From: Rotaria sordida
Lineage: Eukaryota; Rotifera; Eurotatoria; Philodinida; Philodinidae
Assembly: GCA_905250125.1 (NCBI GenBank)
Contig: CAJNOL010000147.1
Location: 62,001-126,000, forward strand
Direction of reading: 5' to 3'
DNA: 64,000 bases
In this document: positions 1-17,532 of the stretch, in pieces
Layout: every line of letters begins with the position of its first letter
How positions within the stretch are numbered: the first letter of the stretch is position 1
Notes under the pieces: model-generated
What the model was told of the DNA's origin: nothing
Databases searched by the model: none
The model's input: only the letters and a program-made list of their open reading frames with translations
Program-made: the position numbers and the translations under genes

Positions 1-331
1 GAGACTTTCTAGTAAAAATAAATAATAGATTTTGGACTTTTCTAATAATATTCACATTGCCATGTTCTTAAATTTTCTCAGTTTTTAAAATAATTTATTT
101 GCAATAGTTGAGTTTTCGTTAGTCTAAAGAAAAAGCTCATCAACAGATGGAAGTTTTATAAAAATATCCTTTGACATTCTTCATAAAATAATTGACTTTA
201 GTTTATCTTCTTATCCTCATATTGATTCAGAATTTTTGAAATTACTCATAAGAAAGAAACAATTACATATCGAATGAAATTTTCCATACACCTCTAAATA
301 TCCTATAATTTATATTTTTTCTCATTTCTAG
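1..331. other. Intron of the CAAX protease gene (3' part)
   Basis: AT-rich sequence with no supportable coding content. It ends in a pyrimidine-rich tract and an AG acceptor at 330-331 that opens the first visible ZMPSTE24 exon, so it is most likely intron; the upstream exons lie outside the window. Confidence 0.6.
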
Positions 332-756
332 ATCAATCTATTCCTGGTATTTTCTATATTTGCTGCTCTTTTCAAACGTACTGTTCTTTATGAAGCATTT
401 GGTTTTTCAGCAACTCATCCAATTCTAATAGGTTTATTAATTATTTTTCAATTTGTTTTATCACCATATTTTGAAGTAAGAAAACGCAGTAAATAAAATA
501 TATTTCTTTCTTTTCTGTTTTTTATTAAAAGGTTTTTTCATTTGCTTTAACGGCATTATCACGTCGTTTTGAATTTCAAGCTGATCATTTTGCTGTTAAA
601 CTTGGTCATGGTGATCAATTAGGTCGTGCATTGAAAAAACTTGAATTGGATAATATGACATATCCATTTTCAGATAAACTTTATGCTACATATCATTATT
701 CACATCCAACATTACTTGAACGTCTTAAAGCAGTTAAATCAATGAAACAAGATTAA
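332..756 (+). CDS. ZMPSTE24: CAAX prenyl protease 1 homolog (Ste24/ZMPSTE24), C-terminal part
   Basis: Integral membrane zinc metalloprotease of the endoplasmic reticulum and inner nuclear envelope that cleaves prenylated CAAX proteins such as prelamin A or a-factor. Two exons are visible, 332-475 and 532-756, joined by a 56-base GT-AG intron in phase 0, giving 122 residues plus the stop. The first exon encodes hydrophobic membrane sequence ending SPYFE. The second carries RRFEFQAD, where the Glu of EFQAD is the third zinc ligand of this family, then the conserved [12 protein letters not shown] block and a MKQD end, close to the human C-terminus. The HEXXH exon lies upstream of the window. 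Only the 3' end is present because the window starts inside an intron; nothing suggests it is broken. Confidence 0.93.
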
Positions 757-1346
757 AATCTTTTTGTTTTGTTTTTGATTTCAAAAAAAAAAAAAAAAGA
801 ATAAAAATCGACATTTTTGTTTGTCATATTCAAATCTCATGATCATATGAAATGCATGAGGATAAAATGTTGATATTGTCTTATAAGGATTTTCAATAAA
901 ATAAATCTATATGAAAATGAAATTTGTTTTTTTTTTTTGAATGAAGTTTTATCGTACACTCTATATGAAGAAATATATTTCTTCACATAATTTATTATAA
1001 TAGATAACAAACAATTACCAATACTTATTGATCAATAGATTTATTTAATAGAAAATAAAATAAGAGAAAATATAGAAGAATTTTCAACCAGAATATATCT
1101 GACTAGCTTTTTATTTATATAAGCATACCATATATCATTTGACTTATTTTGAAATGAATAGAATAAGAATAAACATGATCAAATACTTATATCAAAAGAA
1201 ATTCAAGATTGTTCAGAGAAAAAAAAATCTTCGATAACAAACTTAAACTTTTAAAAAACTTTATATAAAAAACCAAAAAATTAAATAATTATTAATAAGT
1301 AGTAATAAAATATATCTTTTTTTGTCTCTCTTTATTTTAGATCTAA
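757..1346. other. Intergenic, ZMPSTE24 3' flank and STX17 leader
   Basis: No gene seen. A candidate polyadenylation signal (overlapping AATAAA motifs) lies at about 895-904. A T-rich tract and an AG at 1339-1340 sit six bases before the STX17 start codon, so the mRNA 5' end is probably made by cis or trans splicing. Confidence 0.5.
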
Positions 1347-3505
1347 ATGAAGTGTGATGATGAACAAGATATTGATCATATTAATCGAAACGATTTTCAA
1401 TCTAGAGTAGAAAAATTTCTTGATCATTCACAATTTTATTTAAATCGTTTATCATTACTTAAAAATCAATTATATGATATTAATCGTTTAAATCAAGAAG
1501 ATTTATATATTCAAAAATTGAGTAAGTCAAACACATGAAATTTTCATTCATTCTTTATTAAATATTCTTAACTAGATTGTCTAGGAAGTCGAAATTCCAA
1601 GAAACTATTCAGTTTTACCTTTTATTATTTATCTTTCGTTATCTAGATAGCAGTAGTAAAACTCATATATAAAAGTTTAATACAATGAGAAAAAGTCAAA
1701 CATATCTGTAAATATAAAAGATTAATATCCACAAGATAGACCTATGTCACAATTATTTATACCAAGTAAGAAATTCTTTCAATTAGAGATATACCTACTG
1801 TCGAAAAAATAGAAATCAATAGGGATTCAGTGTTTGAAGCACTCATATCGAGATCGTACGTATCATTCTTTATAACCTTGTCAGTGGACTTGTGTGTGAT
1901 AGTGTTTCATGCTTCCTCACTGTGGAATGCTTTGAATTTCCAATATCTGGATGATAGATACTGTTGACTGTCAAATGAGAAACGTAGGCAGAAAAAAATT
2001 GTTGTTTGAGTAAAATCATTCGTTAGTGGCGTGACTTCGCAAAATAAAAATATGTCTATCTCATGATAATGAACTTTCTTGGAATTAATTTTTATATATT
2101 ACATATATGTGAAGTTAATCTAGATGTCCTGAAAAAATCAGTATTGGAGACCTTTGTTTAGAGAAGTTATCAGTAAAAACCTAACGTTGACGATGTGACA
2201 CAGAAAAGGACATTGACCTTCATCTGGTACATTTTAGTGTAAAAAAAAACTCCGAATTGAGATAAAACTAAATAGTACATTCTGTAGACAACTCCTGAGG
2301 CTACAAAATCTCTACCGAAGATTTTTTTAAAAGCATGTCTCGAGTTTTCAAAAAAATCGATTTACTTTACGCTAGAGACATAAAAAAGTACGAAAAAAAC
2401 GTTCTTATAACCGAATGAGAAGTTTAAAACCAACTCCAAACCGTACAAATCCTTCTTCAAAATCTCTAGATGATGATAAGACAAAAATTTTTGCTTTCAA
2501 TAGGATTTCTAGAAACTAATTTTTAAGAGGAAGGTTTTTTTTTGAGTTCGATGTTGCTGAAAACTTCACCGTCAATGCGAGTCGTGTTGTTAAATCTATC
2601 TTGAAGTTTTCGAATTATTTTTCTCCTATGATTAGAGAGATATTCATTAATTAATTTTTAATTCATAGTTATCCAACATTTTGACATATGTCTATAGTAA
2701 AAGAAGTGATTCAGAATAATAATCCTTATAAAAAAAATCAAAGTCAAATGAAATGTCCTGTTTGTTTGCAATGACCTATGTTTAGAACTGTATTGACTTC
2801 AACATTTTGATTGTTTATGTTTGTTTAGACGAAATCGATACGAACGTTCATAATTTAGCAGAAAATATTCTTAATATTGAACAATTAAATTCACAATTAA
2901 ATAAAAATGAATGTTCAAAACTCGATCATCAAATTCATCTTCTTCGTAATGAAATTGATCGTGAAATGAACGAATTTCATAGACTTCGTCAACAATTTAT
3001 AGTTTCTTCTTCTGAAGAAAATAATTCACCAATTAATGAAATTGATAAGAATGATTTTGAAGACAATTTAACAACAAATAAACTTCGTCAACGACATATA
3101 ACAACAAATCGTCTTAATGATTCATATGATTTACTCGAACAAGATTTAGCTCATTTACGTGAAGCTGTTGATGAAGTTGCAACACTTGTTAAACAACAAC
3201 AACAACAAACATTATCAACAACTGAACATCTTAAAAATATAGCACAATATCGTATTCGTAATGTATCTTCATTTTTTCAAAAAACAATTCAAAATCGATA
3301 CGTGACTTTAGCATCAGGTGCTTTACTTGGTGCTAGCATTGGCGGACCTGTTGGATTTATGATGGGTACAAAAGTTGGTGCATTAGTTGCATTAAGTGGT
3401 TCAGCTGTTGGTGCTCTTTCAATGAATATTATGCGACAAAGAGTAACAGAAAATGATGAATCTCAAAATGAAAATACTACTGCATATAATCAAGCAATGC
3501 TTTAA
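1347..3505 (+). CDS. STX17: Syntaxin-17 (autophagosomal Qa-SNARE)
   Basis: SNARE that drives autophagosome-lysosome fusion and also works at ER-mitochondria contacts. Exons 1347-1521 and 2829-3505 join in phase 1 to give 283 residues (human about 302). Residues 1-150 are the helical N-terminal region. Residues about 157-201 are the SNARE motif, with a Gln run where the Qa zero-layer Gln falls. Residues about 220-259 form the glycine-rich double membrane hairpin (ALLGASIGGPVGF...VGALVALSGSAVGALS) that distinguishes syntaxin-17 from single-anchor syntaxins. The start is the first ATG after an AG acceptor at 1339-1340; an in-frame stop lies just upstream. The 1307-base intron is far larger than its neighbours. 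The tail after the hairpin is shorter than the human one. The identification rests on the SNARE plus glycine-zipper hairpin arrangement. Confidence 0.9.
1522..2828. other. Large STX17 intron
   Basis: Bounded by GTAAGT at 1522 and TTTAG at 2824-2828, in phase with both exons. It contains no open reading frame of note. I did not find a clear internal inverted repeat or a match to the repeat families found elsewhere in the window. Its size suggests an old insertion that has decayed. Confidence 0.5.
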
Positions 3506-4848
3506 CTTCAAAAGAAAAAAAATAGAAAATCTTCATATTTAGCATTTTTTTATTGTACGATTCGGTATAAATATATTTTTATATATAGTTTGAAGGGATT
3601 TGATGTTCCAGTGAATTTTTTTAAATACTGCTTTAATTATGTATACAAGTTTTTTTTTATACAATGGTTTTATCAGAAACATATTTGTAATCTTAACTTC
3701 ATAGATTATTCTAAGTTCTTGATTTGACAGTGTGATGTTTAATATTAACAAATATTAATTTATGTATTGATGTATATTTTATGAGAGAAATGGCTTTAGT
3801 AAATGTTTCTTGAAAAGACACAGAGTACTAATGATCGAAATGAATGTAATACATTATGTATTTTAAATTTCTTATATATCCAATATGTTGTCAAAAAAGA
3901 AAGGTCGTAACTACTTTCGAATCATTTAAATTTTGCTTTAGTACTTGAAAATAGAACATTGTTGACATTCGTTTAGCAAGCGAATATATGGATACATTAC
4001 GTTTGATATTCCTTACTATTGAAAAGTGTTACATCTTCGGACATTATTAATATCAGACGATGGAACACCAGCTGTAATGTCACTATACCAAACAACGAAA
4101 CATATGGAAACATTTGCTAAATGAATATCACATTGTTTAAAAATATTTCTGCTTATTATTTTGTAAAATAATAAATTTTGTAAAAGTACAATGTCGAAAT
4201 CTTGGTAACAAATAAACTATATACAATTTTCTTTTCTTTTTCATTTTATTTACAAAAGATTGCATAATTTATTTTATTATTTAATATAGCATATAAATGA
4301 TCATTCATGAGAAATATTTCTTTTTTTTAATCAAATGATGTGTTATCTGTGTGGTGTAATTTTTAATTCTATTCATCTTGTTATTTCTAGAACAAATTTC
4401 TGTTCGTTATGATTCAATGTTTTAAATATATATGGGTTTGCTGGTCAGATCGTTAGCGATGAGAAGAAAAAGAAATCGCTAGAGAGAGAGAGAGAGAGAA
4501 AGACAATCAACATGTCTGTCGGTTTGTTGCCATCGTGAGCGCAGCAACCAAACAAACATCTATAATGTATTGTGTTGCCGGCCACATCGGTTGTCTCCTC
4601 GGTTACTTTCTATGCATTTTTTTTTCTCTTCTTCTCTCTCTCTCACATCAGCCACGTCCGTCCGTCTGCAACTTTTCCTGCTGCTACGATGGTGATGCGA
4701 TATATGCGCGCTTAGTCTCTCGTTTCTTTTTCTTTTTTTCGTTTCAGTCGCCGTTGCCGTCGTCCTCTAACAACGCACACACAACACACTCTTTCCATTT
4801 ACATCCACTTCATCTTTTCTCTCGTTTTCTCTTTTTTTTCTCGCTTGC
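3506..4848. other. Intergenic between STX17 and alpha-tubulin
   Basis: AT-rich with no supportable gene. From about 4440 the composition changes to pyrimidine-rich, GC-richer sequence with CT runs, which looks like promoter/5' flank of the tubulin gene rather than coding sequence. The frame open at 4535-4855 is low-complexity Ser/Phe/Leu sequence and was not called. Confidence 0.5.
4481..4499. repeat. (AG)n microsatellite
   Basis: About nine uninterrupted AG dinucleotides in the tubulin upstream region. A candidate GAGA-type element, but equally ordinary simple repeat. Confidence 0.8.
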
Positions 4849-4856
4849 TATTTAAA
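4849..4856 (+). promoter_or_regulatory. Candidate TATA box of alpha-tubulin
   Basis: The sequence TATTTAAA lies 182 bases upstream of the tubulin ATG, after a long CT-rich stretch. It would place the transcription start near 4880. A GT at 4979 and AG at 5029-5030 could remove a 52-base leader intron directly before the ATG. Position and sequence only; no expression evidence. Confidence 0.3.
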
Positions 4857-5030
4857 AGGAGAAACTCAGGCCAAAATTGTCTCTCATTCTTTTCTATAGA
4901 CGTATAAATTCGCTCGTTGTCGATAGTATATATCCATACACATACTTTGAACGTTAACTACTCGGAAAAAAATATAAAGTAAAATTAACAAAAAAAAAAC
5001 CAACAAAACATTTTTTTTTAATTATTTTAG

Positions 5031-6862
<1,832 letters not shown>

Positions 6863-7128
6863 ACAAACAAAAATAAATTCTTTTACAAAAAAAAAACAAA
6901 GCACAGCAACAATAGAAGATTTCATCGAACATTTCAATATCTTATTGTGTACTTCTTTTTTTCTTATTTGCTTATGTATCTTATATTCTCCACTAGTTTG
7001 ATAACAAGCGAGAGATCTTTATAATTCAATGTAATTCTTTTCTTAATATTCATTATCTTTTTTCTTTTGTGCTGTGCGCCTATGACAAAGAAAAGAACTT
7101 AATAAACAAATGATGCACTTTATTCATA

Positions 7129-8096
7129 ATAACATATGATGCAAAAATAATATGACAAATGTTGGATTCTATTTCTCTTCGATATAAAGCTGCTGAAAAA
7201 AAACTTTATTTACTAGATAAAAAGAAACACCCTCAAAATGGGTCCGCATTTTTCTATATAATGATGTAAAATATCAAGCTCTATAGCTCTTTAGTAAACA
7301 CGTGTCGGAATAATGATTCTTTTTTATCAGCTGATAGGAAATATTCTCCTCTTTCGAACTGTATATAACTTAATTTTCCTTATAATTCTTTTTCATCATC
7401 TAAAATAACATTACAATCACGAGGAATCATTTTGTATAGCTTTTCGTAGGCTTTTTTGGCTCTGTTTTTTCTTGAGCTTTAATATCAACCGTTGGAGCGT
7501 TTCGACATTTTCTGATAATAACTGTTGTTCTTTTTCGTATGCTACGACTGATTGTTGATTGATTAATGTTGAAACGCTTAGCTAACTTATACTGACTGAT
7601 ACCATAACGATTATTAACAGATTTCACCAGTTCACGTAGTTTTTGATTAGAAAGTTTTATTAGACGATCACTCCTGGGTAAAATTTTGATTTGTTTATAT
7701 TTCAAATATTTGTCATAAATCGTTTGTTCTTGGAATGCCTTGCTTTATAAAATCATAAAGTGTCGTTTTAAAAGATTTATTTGATGAATCAATATAAAAA
7801 TTGCAAATTTCGTTGTGCGAGTGTTTCTTCTCTCTTGTCATTTTGTTTATGAATATATGACAAAATTAAGTTATATACAGTTTGAAAGAGAAGAAAATTT
7901 CGTATCATCTCATAAAAAAATGATTGTTCCAACACATGTTTACTAAAGAGATATAGAAGTTGATATTAGAGTATCATTAATGAAAAGTGCAGACTCATGT
8001 TGAGGATACTTCTTTTTTCTCTTGCTACATTTCATTTATGAACGTGTGTTAATAGGATCCAACATTTGTTCCATTACTTTTGCATCATATGTGTTA
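7129..8096. mobile_element. Tc1/mariner-like element with about 250-base terminal inverted repeats
   Basis: The left end (about 7129-7385) and the right end (about 7850-8096) read as inverted copies of each other. The outer ends share TAAC..ATATGATGCAAAA and ACAAATGTTGGAT, and the inner parts share TCTTTAGTAAACA and AACTGTATATAACTTAATTTT. Between them lies a short minus-strand transposase remnant. Borders are approximate; TA-like target bases flank both ends. At under 1 kb with only the N-terminal third of a transposase, it is an internally deleted, non-autonomous copy. It sits in the gap between the convergent tubulin and kinase genes, 55 bases from the kinase stop codon. Confidence 0.8.
7380..7705 (-). 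pseudogene. Truncated, frameshifted Tc1/mariner-type transposase
   Basis: Reading frame 7705-7427 shows a helix-turn-helix of the Tc1/mariner/IS630 kind (GISQYKLAKRFNINQSTISR, residues about 36-55) and a basic linker. A small shift of frame near 7440 continues into KLYKMIPRDCNVILDDEKEL and a stop at 7380, which resembles the start of the DDE catalytic domain (first Asp in ILDDE). The rest of the catalytic domain, normally some 200 further residues, is absent. Not expected to be active. Confidence 0.75.
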
Positions 8097-8150
8097 GAAT
8101 GCTTTCTATAATTAGAAATAAAATACATACAAGAATAAGAAAAATCTTTC

Positions 8151-12429
<4,279 letters not shown>

Positions 12430-12959
12430 TCATATAATAAATAATGAATTAATGTCAAACTTGTTATCATTGATATAAAATATAATTATGATTCATTTAT
12501 TAGAATATTTTTATAATTAAATAATAGTTGGATGTTTTCTTTCTTTTTCTAATAAGAAATTAAAAATAGATGAAACAAATCAAAGCTGAAAAAATATTTA
12601 TATTCATATTTATTTGAAATTTTACGAAAGATATTAATTGTTTGGCGCTTTAACATTAGTTCTAATAATATATGTTTTAGTTTGCATTAGAAGTTTTTTG
12701 TTTTTCATTTATACTGCCATTGAACACCGCTAATTGATGTGAAGACCGATGGACGTTGTTAAAACTTGACAAGAATGAAAGAAACTATTTTGATAAGATA
12801 TTGGATTTCGAGGAAGACTGAACCTTGGAATGCAATAGACTTTTAAATACAACTATCTACTATTAGAACAGAATTGTACTTGCTCAGTCAATTGGTTTAG
12901 ACATTGATTTCAACTGTGATTTGTACTACAATTATTCAAAAATCGATTACTGATGAATA

Positions 12960-13440
12960 ATTCCTCACTTTAAATTTTATTCTCTAACGAGGGAAGGTTC
13001 TTAACTGTGAATTTCCGATTGAGAGATTCTTTCTGAAATTATAGGTATTTTCCTGGTTTTTCGATCTCTGGTCAGGTATTAGCTGACAAATTGAATGATG
13101 TAATATGCACTAGAAACTTTACCTATAAAGAGATCTCACAGCCCATAAACTATTCGACAAGTTTTAACCGAAATGTATGATACCTTGTAGAAATATTGAA
13201 TGCTGAATAAGATTTGATTTTTGTATTTTTCTATAAAAACTAATATTTTGCTCCCTTTAATATCTCTAGAGAGGATCATTCATGTGGACTGAAATCTTTT
13301 AGACAGTTTATTAGCTGTGAGTTCAGCTAATACGTAAAGTTTTGAATGCATATTTCTTCATTCGGTTTTTCAAATGATACCTAGCTAGAGGTTCAAAAAC
13401 CAGTAAAATAGTTACAACTTCAGAAGAACTTCGTATGAAA
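12960..13440. repeat. Foldback element
   Basis: Arms about 13045-13175 and 13285-13415 are inverted copies. Both contain TGGTTTTTCGAYCTCT/TGGTTTTTGAACCTCT, AATATGCA, AAACTTTACSTAT and CTCACAG..AATAAACT. The arms are diverged, so the insertion is not recent. Confidence 0.55.
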
Positions 13441-13769
13441 ATAAATCTTTTTTGGATTTTTCTAATCTCAATGAGTCTTACATATGAATTTTTTCTAAGT
13501 CTTGATCAATAGATTGTAATATGTCATGTATACACACAGCAAAGAATGAGGATTAAGGTAAAATCTGCGAATAAAAAAGATTTAGATTTTCAACATTTAG
13601 CCACTAAACTGAGGTACAATTTTCGTCTTCCACATATCTTTTCTAATATCAAGTTTTCTAAATGTTTTATGATTAAGTATTAACTTGAGATAATTTAATT
13701 CATTTATATTATTACATTCTCTATCGATTACTTCAGTAGTATCACACTAAAATGCTTCTATTTCTCTAT

Positions 13770-14165
13770 TTTCATCTTCTAATTCAGATAAAACTTGAAT
13801 ATGACGATTTAGTGTTAAAGTAAGTTTCTATCGATTACGCAAAAAAAAAATCCATGCATATGTAAAATTTTTGTTCAGATAATAATGTTGCTTCACTTAA
13901 TTTAAGATTTACATGATAAGAACTACAAATAGATACAAATCCTACTTCTTGTTTAACCATTTCAGTACGGGCGACCCGAATTCGTGTCTTGAGATTTTTA
14001 CGCTCAGAATAGTTTTTATAAACATTATGTATTAATGACCCATGTGATTCGAATTGAACAACACCCGCTGGCAAACTTGTTGGTATAATATAAGCAATAC
14101 CATCAATCAACCAGTGGTAGTTTGATATTTAAACACTTGGCTACCATCTGATTGCCATTCTACCA
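13770..14165 (-). pseudogene. Decayed protein-coding fragment, family not recognised
   Basis: Minus-strand frame 14110-13835 reads as plausible protein sequence (LPAGVVQFESHG, NVYKNYSERKNLKTRIRVARTEMV) without low complexity. It can be extended upstream through a frame break (DGSQVFKYQTTTG). After a stop near 13835 a different frame gives LNRHIQVLSELEDENREIEAF, which looks like coiled coil. Breaks in frame and the lack of clean splice sites suggest a dead gene piece. I could not name the family. Confidence 0.35.
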
Positions 14166-15620
14166 CATTATACCGACAATTATTCTTTGATCAGCAGTCT
14201 ACTGCTGTTATACCGACAGTAATGCAAATAATCGTGTGATGTGAATATTCAATGAAATGGAATGCATAAGAGTTTTTACCTTTATGAAATTTGCCTGATC
14301 AACGTAAACTACATTCACATGTAAGTATAGATTTTCTCTTACAGTTTACATAGGTATAGACAGCTATCGCTACTTTTAAAATTTGTCAGATTAAACTAGT
14401 CATTCTCGGTCAAATTTTGTCCTTTTCACATTGAGATATAGCACATGCGATTCTGTTTACATTATGCGAAACACAAGCAACTATTACCTTTGTAAGTGTA
14501 ACGGTACGATTTCATAACTTTTTATGTATAGATCAATTTGAAAAGAACATTAGAGAAACAGCTAAGACTTTGCCAATATATTTCATGATATTAAAATAAT
14601 GAACATTGATTTTTATCTTTCAAAAATTTGCATTTTTGTTTTGAAAAGTAATCTCATACTCAAAAGGTTAATGTGATTATCATCACAAAAGATGTATACT
14701 TACAATTCAATAAATTTGTTACGATTATGTTGAATTTTTAAGTGTAAAAGAAGCTACTCAATTTCCGATTACAAGATTACAAAGATTTGTGGAACATTGA
14801 AATTTTCATTCATTAGCTAAAATCTATATAGAATAAACTATTCAACAGGTAATCGTTGAATGTCATTCTTTCGTTTCGTTTTTCAAAATACAAAAATTTC
14901 ATTTAGGTTGTTTTTTTTACATATTGTAATGTCACTGCCAGATTCGAGACAATCGCACCGTAAACAATATAAAACTGGTGTCAGTACGCTGACGTTTTCC
15001 ATTAGCTCCTAAAACAGTGACTGTTTGCTAGCGAAAAAACAGCTCATAAAATGAGCTACAGGATTACAACGAAATACATTAATAATTAATGCCGTAATAC
15101 GTCATTTCCAATGGTCGAAATAATTTCTTGGATATTTTTGAATATTTCTCATTCGATAAATCGCTAATCTCATCCTGTCCTATCATATCAGAACGTGACT
15201 AATCATGGTAAAATTCCTGTGACTCATGCATTTCTTCATATGATCACTTTCCATGAATATTAAACATCCTCAGCGACATCTATTATTGAATAAAAAGTTT
15301 TTTTAAAAATAATTTGGATAAAATTGATTTTTATAAATTTAATGAAATCTTAATACAATATGATAAAATGCTTATTTCTATTGACAAATGGTATTTTATG
15401 GACGTACCTTGTGCATGTGTATTTTTGTTTCAAAGTTTAAAACAGAACCATTTCTGTTCTTTTCGGATTTCTTGAGAATCTCAACGCAAAAAAACCGCTA
15501 GTCTTTTGATCTTGAGATAATTTAAATGAATTTTTTTTTCTCGCATTAAAATTATTGTGATTTATTTTAGACTTTTATTGTATTATTTTTTGATTCAATA
15601 AATTAGTGAAGTCAGTGATC

Positions 15621-17308
15621 ATGAGCACTAATGATGATCAAATTTTGACTACATTAAAAATTCTTATTATTGGAGAATCCGGTGTTGGTAAAAGTAGTCT
15701 TCTTTTACGATTTACTGATGATCGATTTGATCAAGATATGGCAGCAACAATTGGTGTTGATTTTAAAGGTAGAAATTTTCGAATCGAAAGTTTTTGTTTA
15801 ATGTAATATTATTTTTATTTAGTTAAACAATTAGATATTGATGGAAATCGTGTTAAATTGGCAATTTGGGTATGTATTTGAAAAATTTATGATAACAGTA
15901 GAACTCAATATATGATAATAAATAAGATAAACAAATAACAAAGATGCTAAAGATCACTTGGTATACTCTATGATAATTCTAAGACAATATCGAAGAACAA
16001 ATTCTTAATAATATATAATACTAGAAATTCTCTTTTTATATTCCCTGACAAAATCAGATAGAAATTGGATTTTGAAACACCATTTGCCTTTCTCTAGCAA
16101 AACATGAAATAAAAATAAGCAGGTAAAGTCGTTGCCAGGTGAATAGGATTGGGATAAGACCTGAGAGAGGGAAGACCTTGTGGCAAACTATCTATTGTGG
16201 AAGAAGCCGGATCACGGCGAATTTCGTTCTTTCCCTTTATCCCGGTCACTGCTTCTAACACTCTGAGAATGAAAGCATTTGCTACCGAGTTTTTAGCCCT
16301 TCACTTCTAAAATACATCGACAACTCTGATTGTATGTTAGGATAGAACATTTTTACAATAAACTGTTCTTTTTAAGGCCTAACTCAATGTAAAGTTTCAA
16401 GTCGAAATATGGAAATCAACTTTCCTGAAGGGGATCACGGCAGTAGTAGGCGAATAGCCTGAGCTCTTTTTACGATATTCATAGCTTATTAGGGTCTACA
16501 TGATCCACATAGTCCCAACTCAAAGAGGATTAATTAATCAGAGAACTTTTCCAACGTTTGATACTTCTTTGTTTTATATAAATATTTGTTTTATAAACAA
16601 ATGTTATCTTTTTGTAGGATACAGCAGGACAAGAACGTTTTCGTACATTAACACCTGGCTGTATGTATTTTTAATACTAAAATTAATTAATAATAATTTA
16701 TTTTTATGTTTAGATTATCGGTAAAATATTCTTGAAATGGTAATATTACAAAAGAAAAACAATGTATATATTTATATTTCAGAGGTGCTCAAGGTGCTAT
16801 TCTTGTTTATGATGTTTGCAATCGTGCTTCATTTCGACAATTGGATCGGTTGTATTTAAAATTGAAAAAAAGAAAAAGAGCAACTTTCTTTTGTTAAACG
16901 ATGAATTTTTTTTTCTTTTTATAGATGGCTTTCGGAATTAGATACATTTACAACAAAAACAAATATAATTAAAATGCTTGTTGGAAATAAAATTGATCAA
17001 GAAGAGAGTCGTGAAATAACACGTGATGAAGGTGCAAGATTTGCACGTAAACATTCAATGTTATTCATTGAAGCATCAGCACGAACACGTGAAGGTGTAC
17101 AAATTGCATTTGAAGAACTTGTTCAAAAAGTAAAATAAATTGAGCTAATCAAATTAAATTGTTTTTTTTTTCTTGTAATCATTATTATTTTAATATTTAG
17201 ATTATTCAAACACCATCATTATGGGAAAATCAAGAAAAATCAGAAAAGACAATTCATCCCGATGACAACGATCATCCATATGAATCAACACAAGGATGTT
17301 CTTGTTAA
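15621..17308 (+). CDS. RAB18: Rab GTPase, RAB18 type
   Basis: Small GTPase linked to lipid droplets and ER membranes. Seven exons: 15621-15768, 15823-15869, 16618-16660, 16714-16720, 16783-16848, 16925-17129, 17201-17308; 207 residues. Motifs are GESGVGKSS (P-loop), TIGVDFK (switch I), DTAGQERF (switch II), GNKID and EASA (guanine specificity). The C-terminus is GCSC, a double-Cys signal for geranylgeranylation; vertebrate RAB18 ends in a CAAX-like CSVL instead. RAB18 is the closest subfamily I can judge from the switch and RabF sequences, with moderate certainty. Exon 4 is only 7 bases and is required to complete TPGYYRGAQ. Intron 2 is 748 bases and carries a repeat. A GTG nearer the 5' end is in frame, but the ATG at 15621 is preferred. 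Confidence 0.9.
16300..16560 (+). repeat. Dispersed foldback family B, right-half copy
   Basis: Inside RAB18 intron 2. Shares AATAAACTRTTCTTGTTAAG-like, GTTTCAAGTCGAAAT and GATATTCATAGCT..CATAGTYYCGACTCAAA blocks with the larger copies at about 27050-27610 and 57045-57610. Only the right half is clear. Confidence 0.55.
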
Positions 17309-17518
17309 AAAAAATAATCTTCCTTTTTTTGTTTCCTTTTTTTTCTTGATTTTGTAAATACAATGGCCGTGCATCATCCTATTTTTGATAGAGCACGTCT
17401 AGTCAAGCATATAAATATCCATGGAATCTATATTGTAATTTTTTTTACCTAAATAATGGGCGTTTTGGTTTTTGCTTAATATAAAACAAACGAAATATAG
17501 TTTACTGAGCTTGTTTTA

Positions 17519-17530
17519 CTTATCTTGCAG
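17519..17530 (+). promoter_or_regulatory. Splice acceptor two bases before the DDX31 start codon
   Basis: TTATCTTGCAG followed by ATATG lies 222 bases after the RAB18 stop codon. Because the gap is so short, this could be a trans-splicing acceptor for a downstream operon gene rather than the end of a leader intron. Spliced-leader trans-splicing is known in bdelloid rotifers; its use here is inference. Confidence 0.4.
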
Positions 17531-17532
17531 AT

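Larger units (their letters stand above)
12430..15620. other. Intergenic between TTBK and RAB18
   Basis: A head-to-head gap of 3.2 kb. It holds a foldback element (about 12960-13440) and a decayed coding fragment (about 13770-14165). The rest is AT-rich with nothing recognised. A pyrimidine-rich tract and AG acceptor at about 15569-15570 precede the RAB18 ATG by 50 bases. Confidence 0.5.

Noticed and set aside
4535..4855. 106-codon open frame upstream of tubulin
   Set aside because: Low-complexity Ser/Phe/Leu/His translation of a CT-rich promoter region; no domain and no splice logic.
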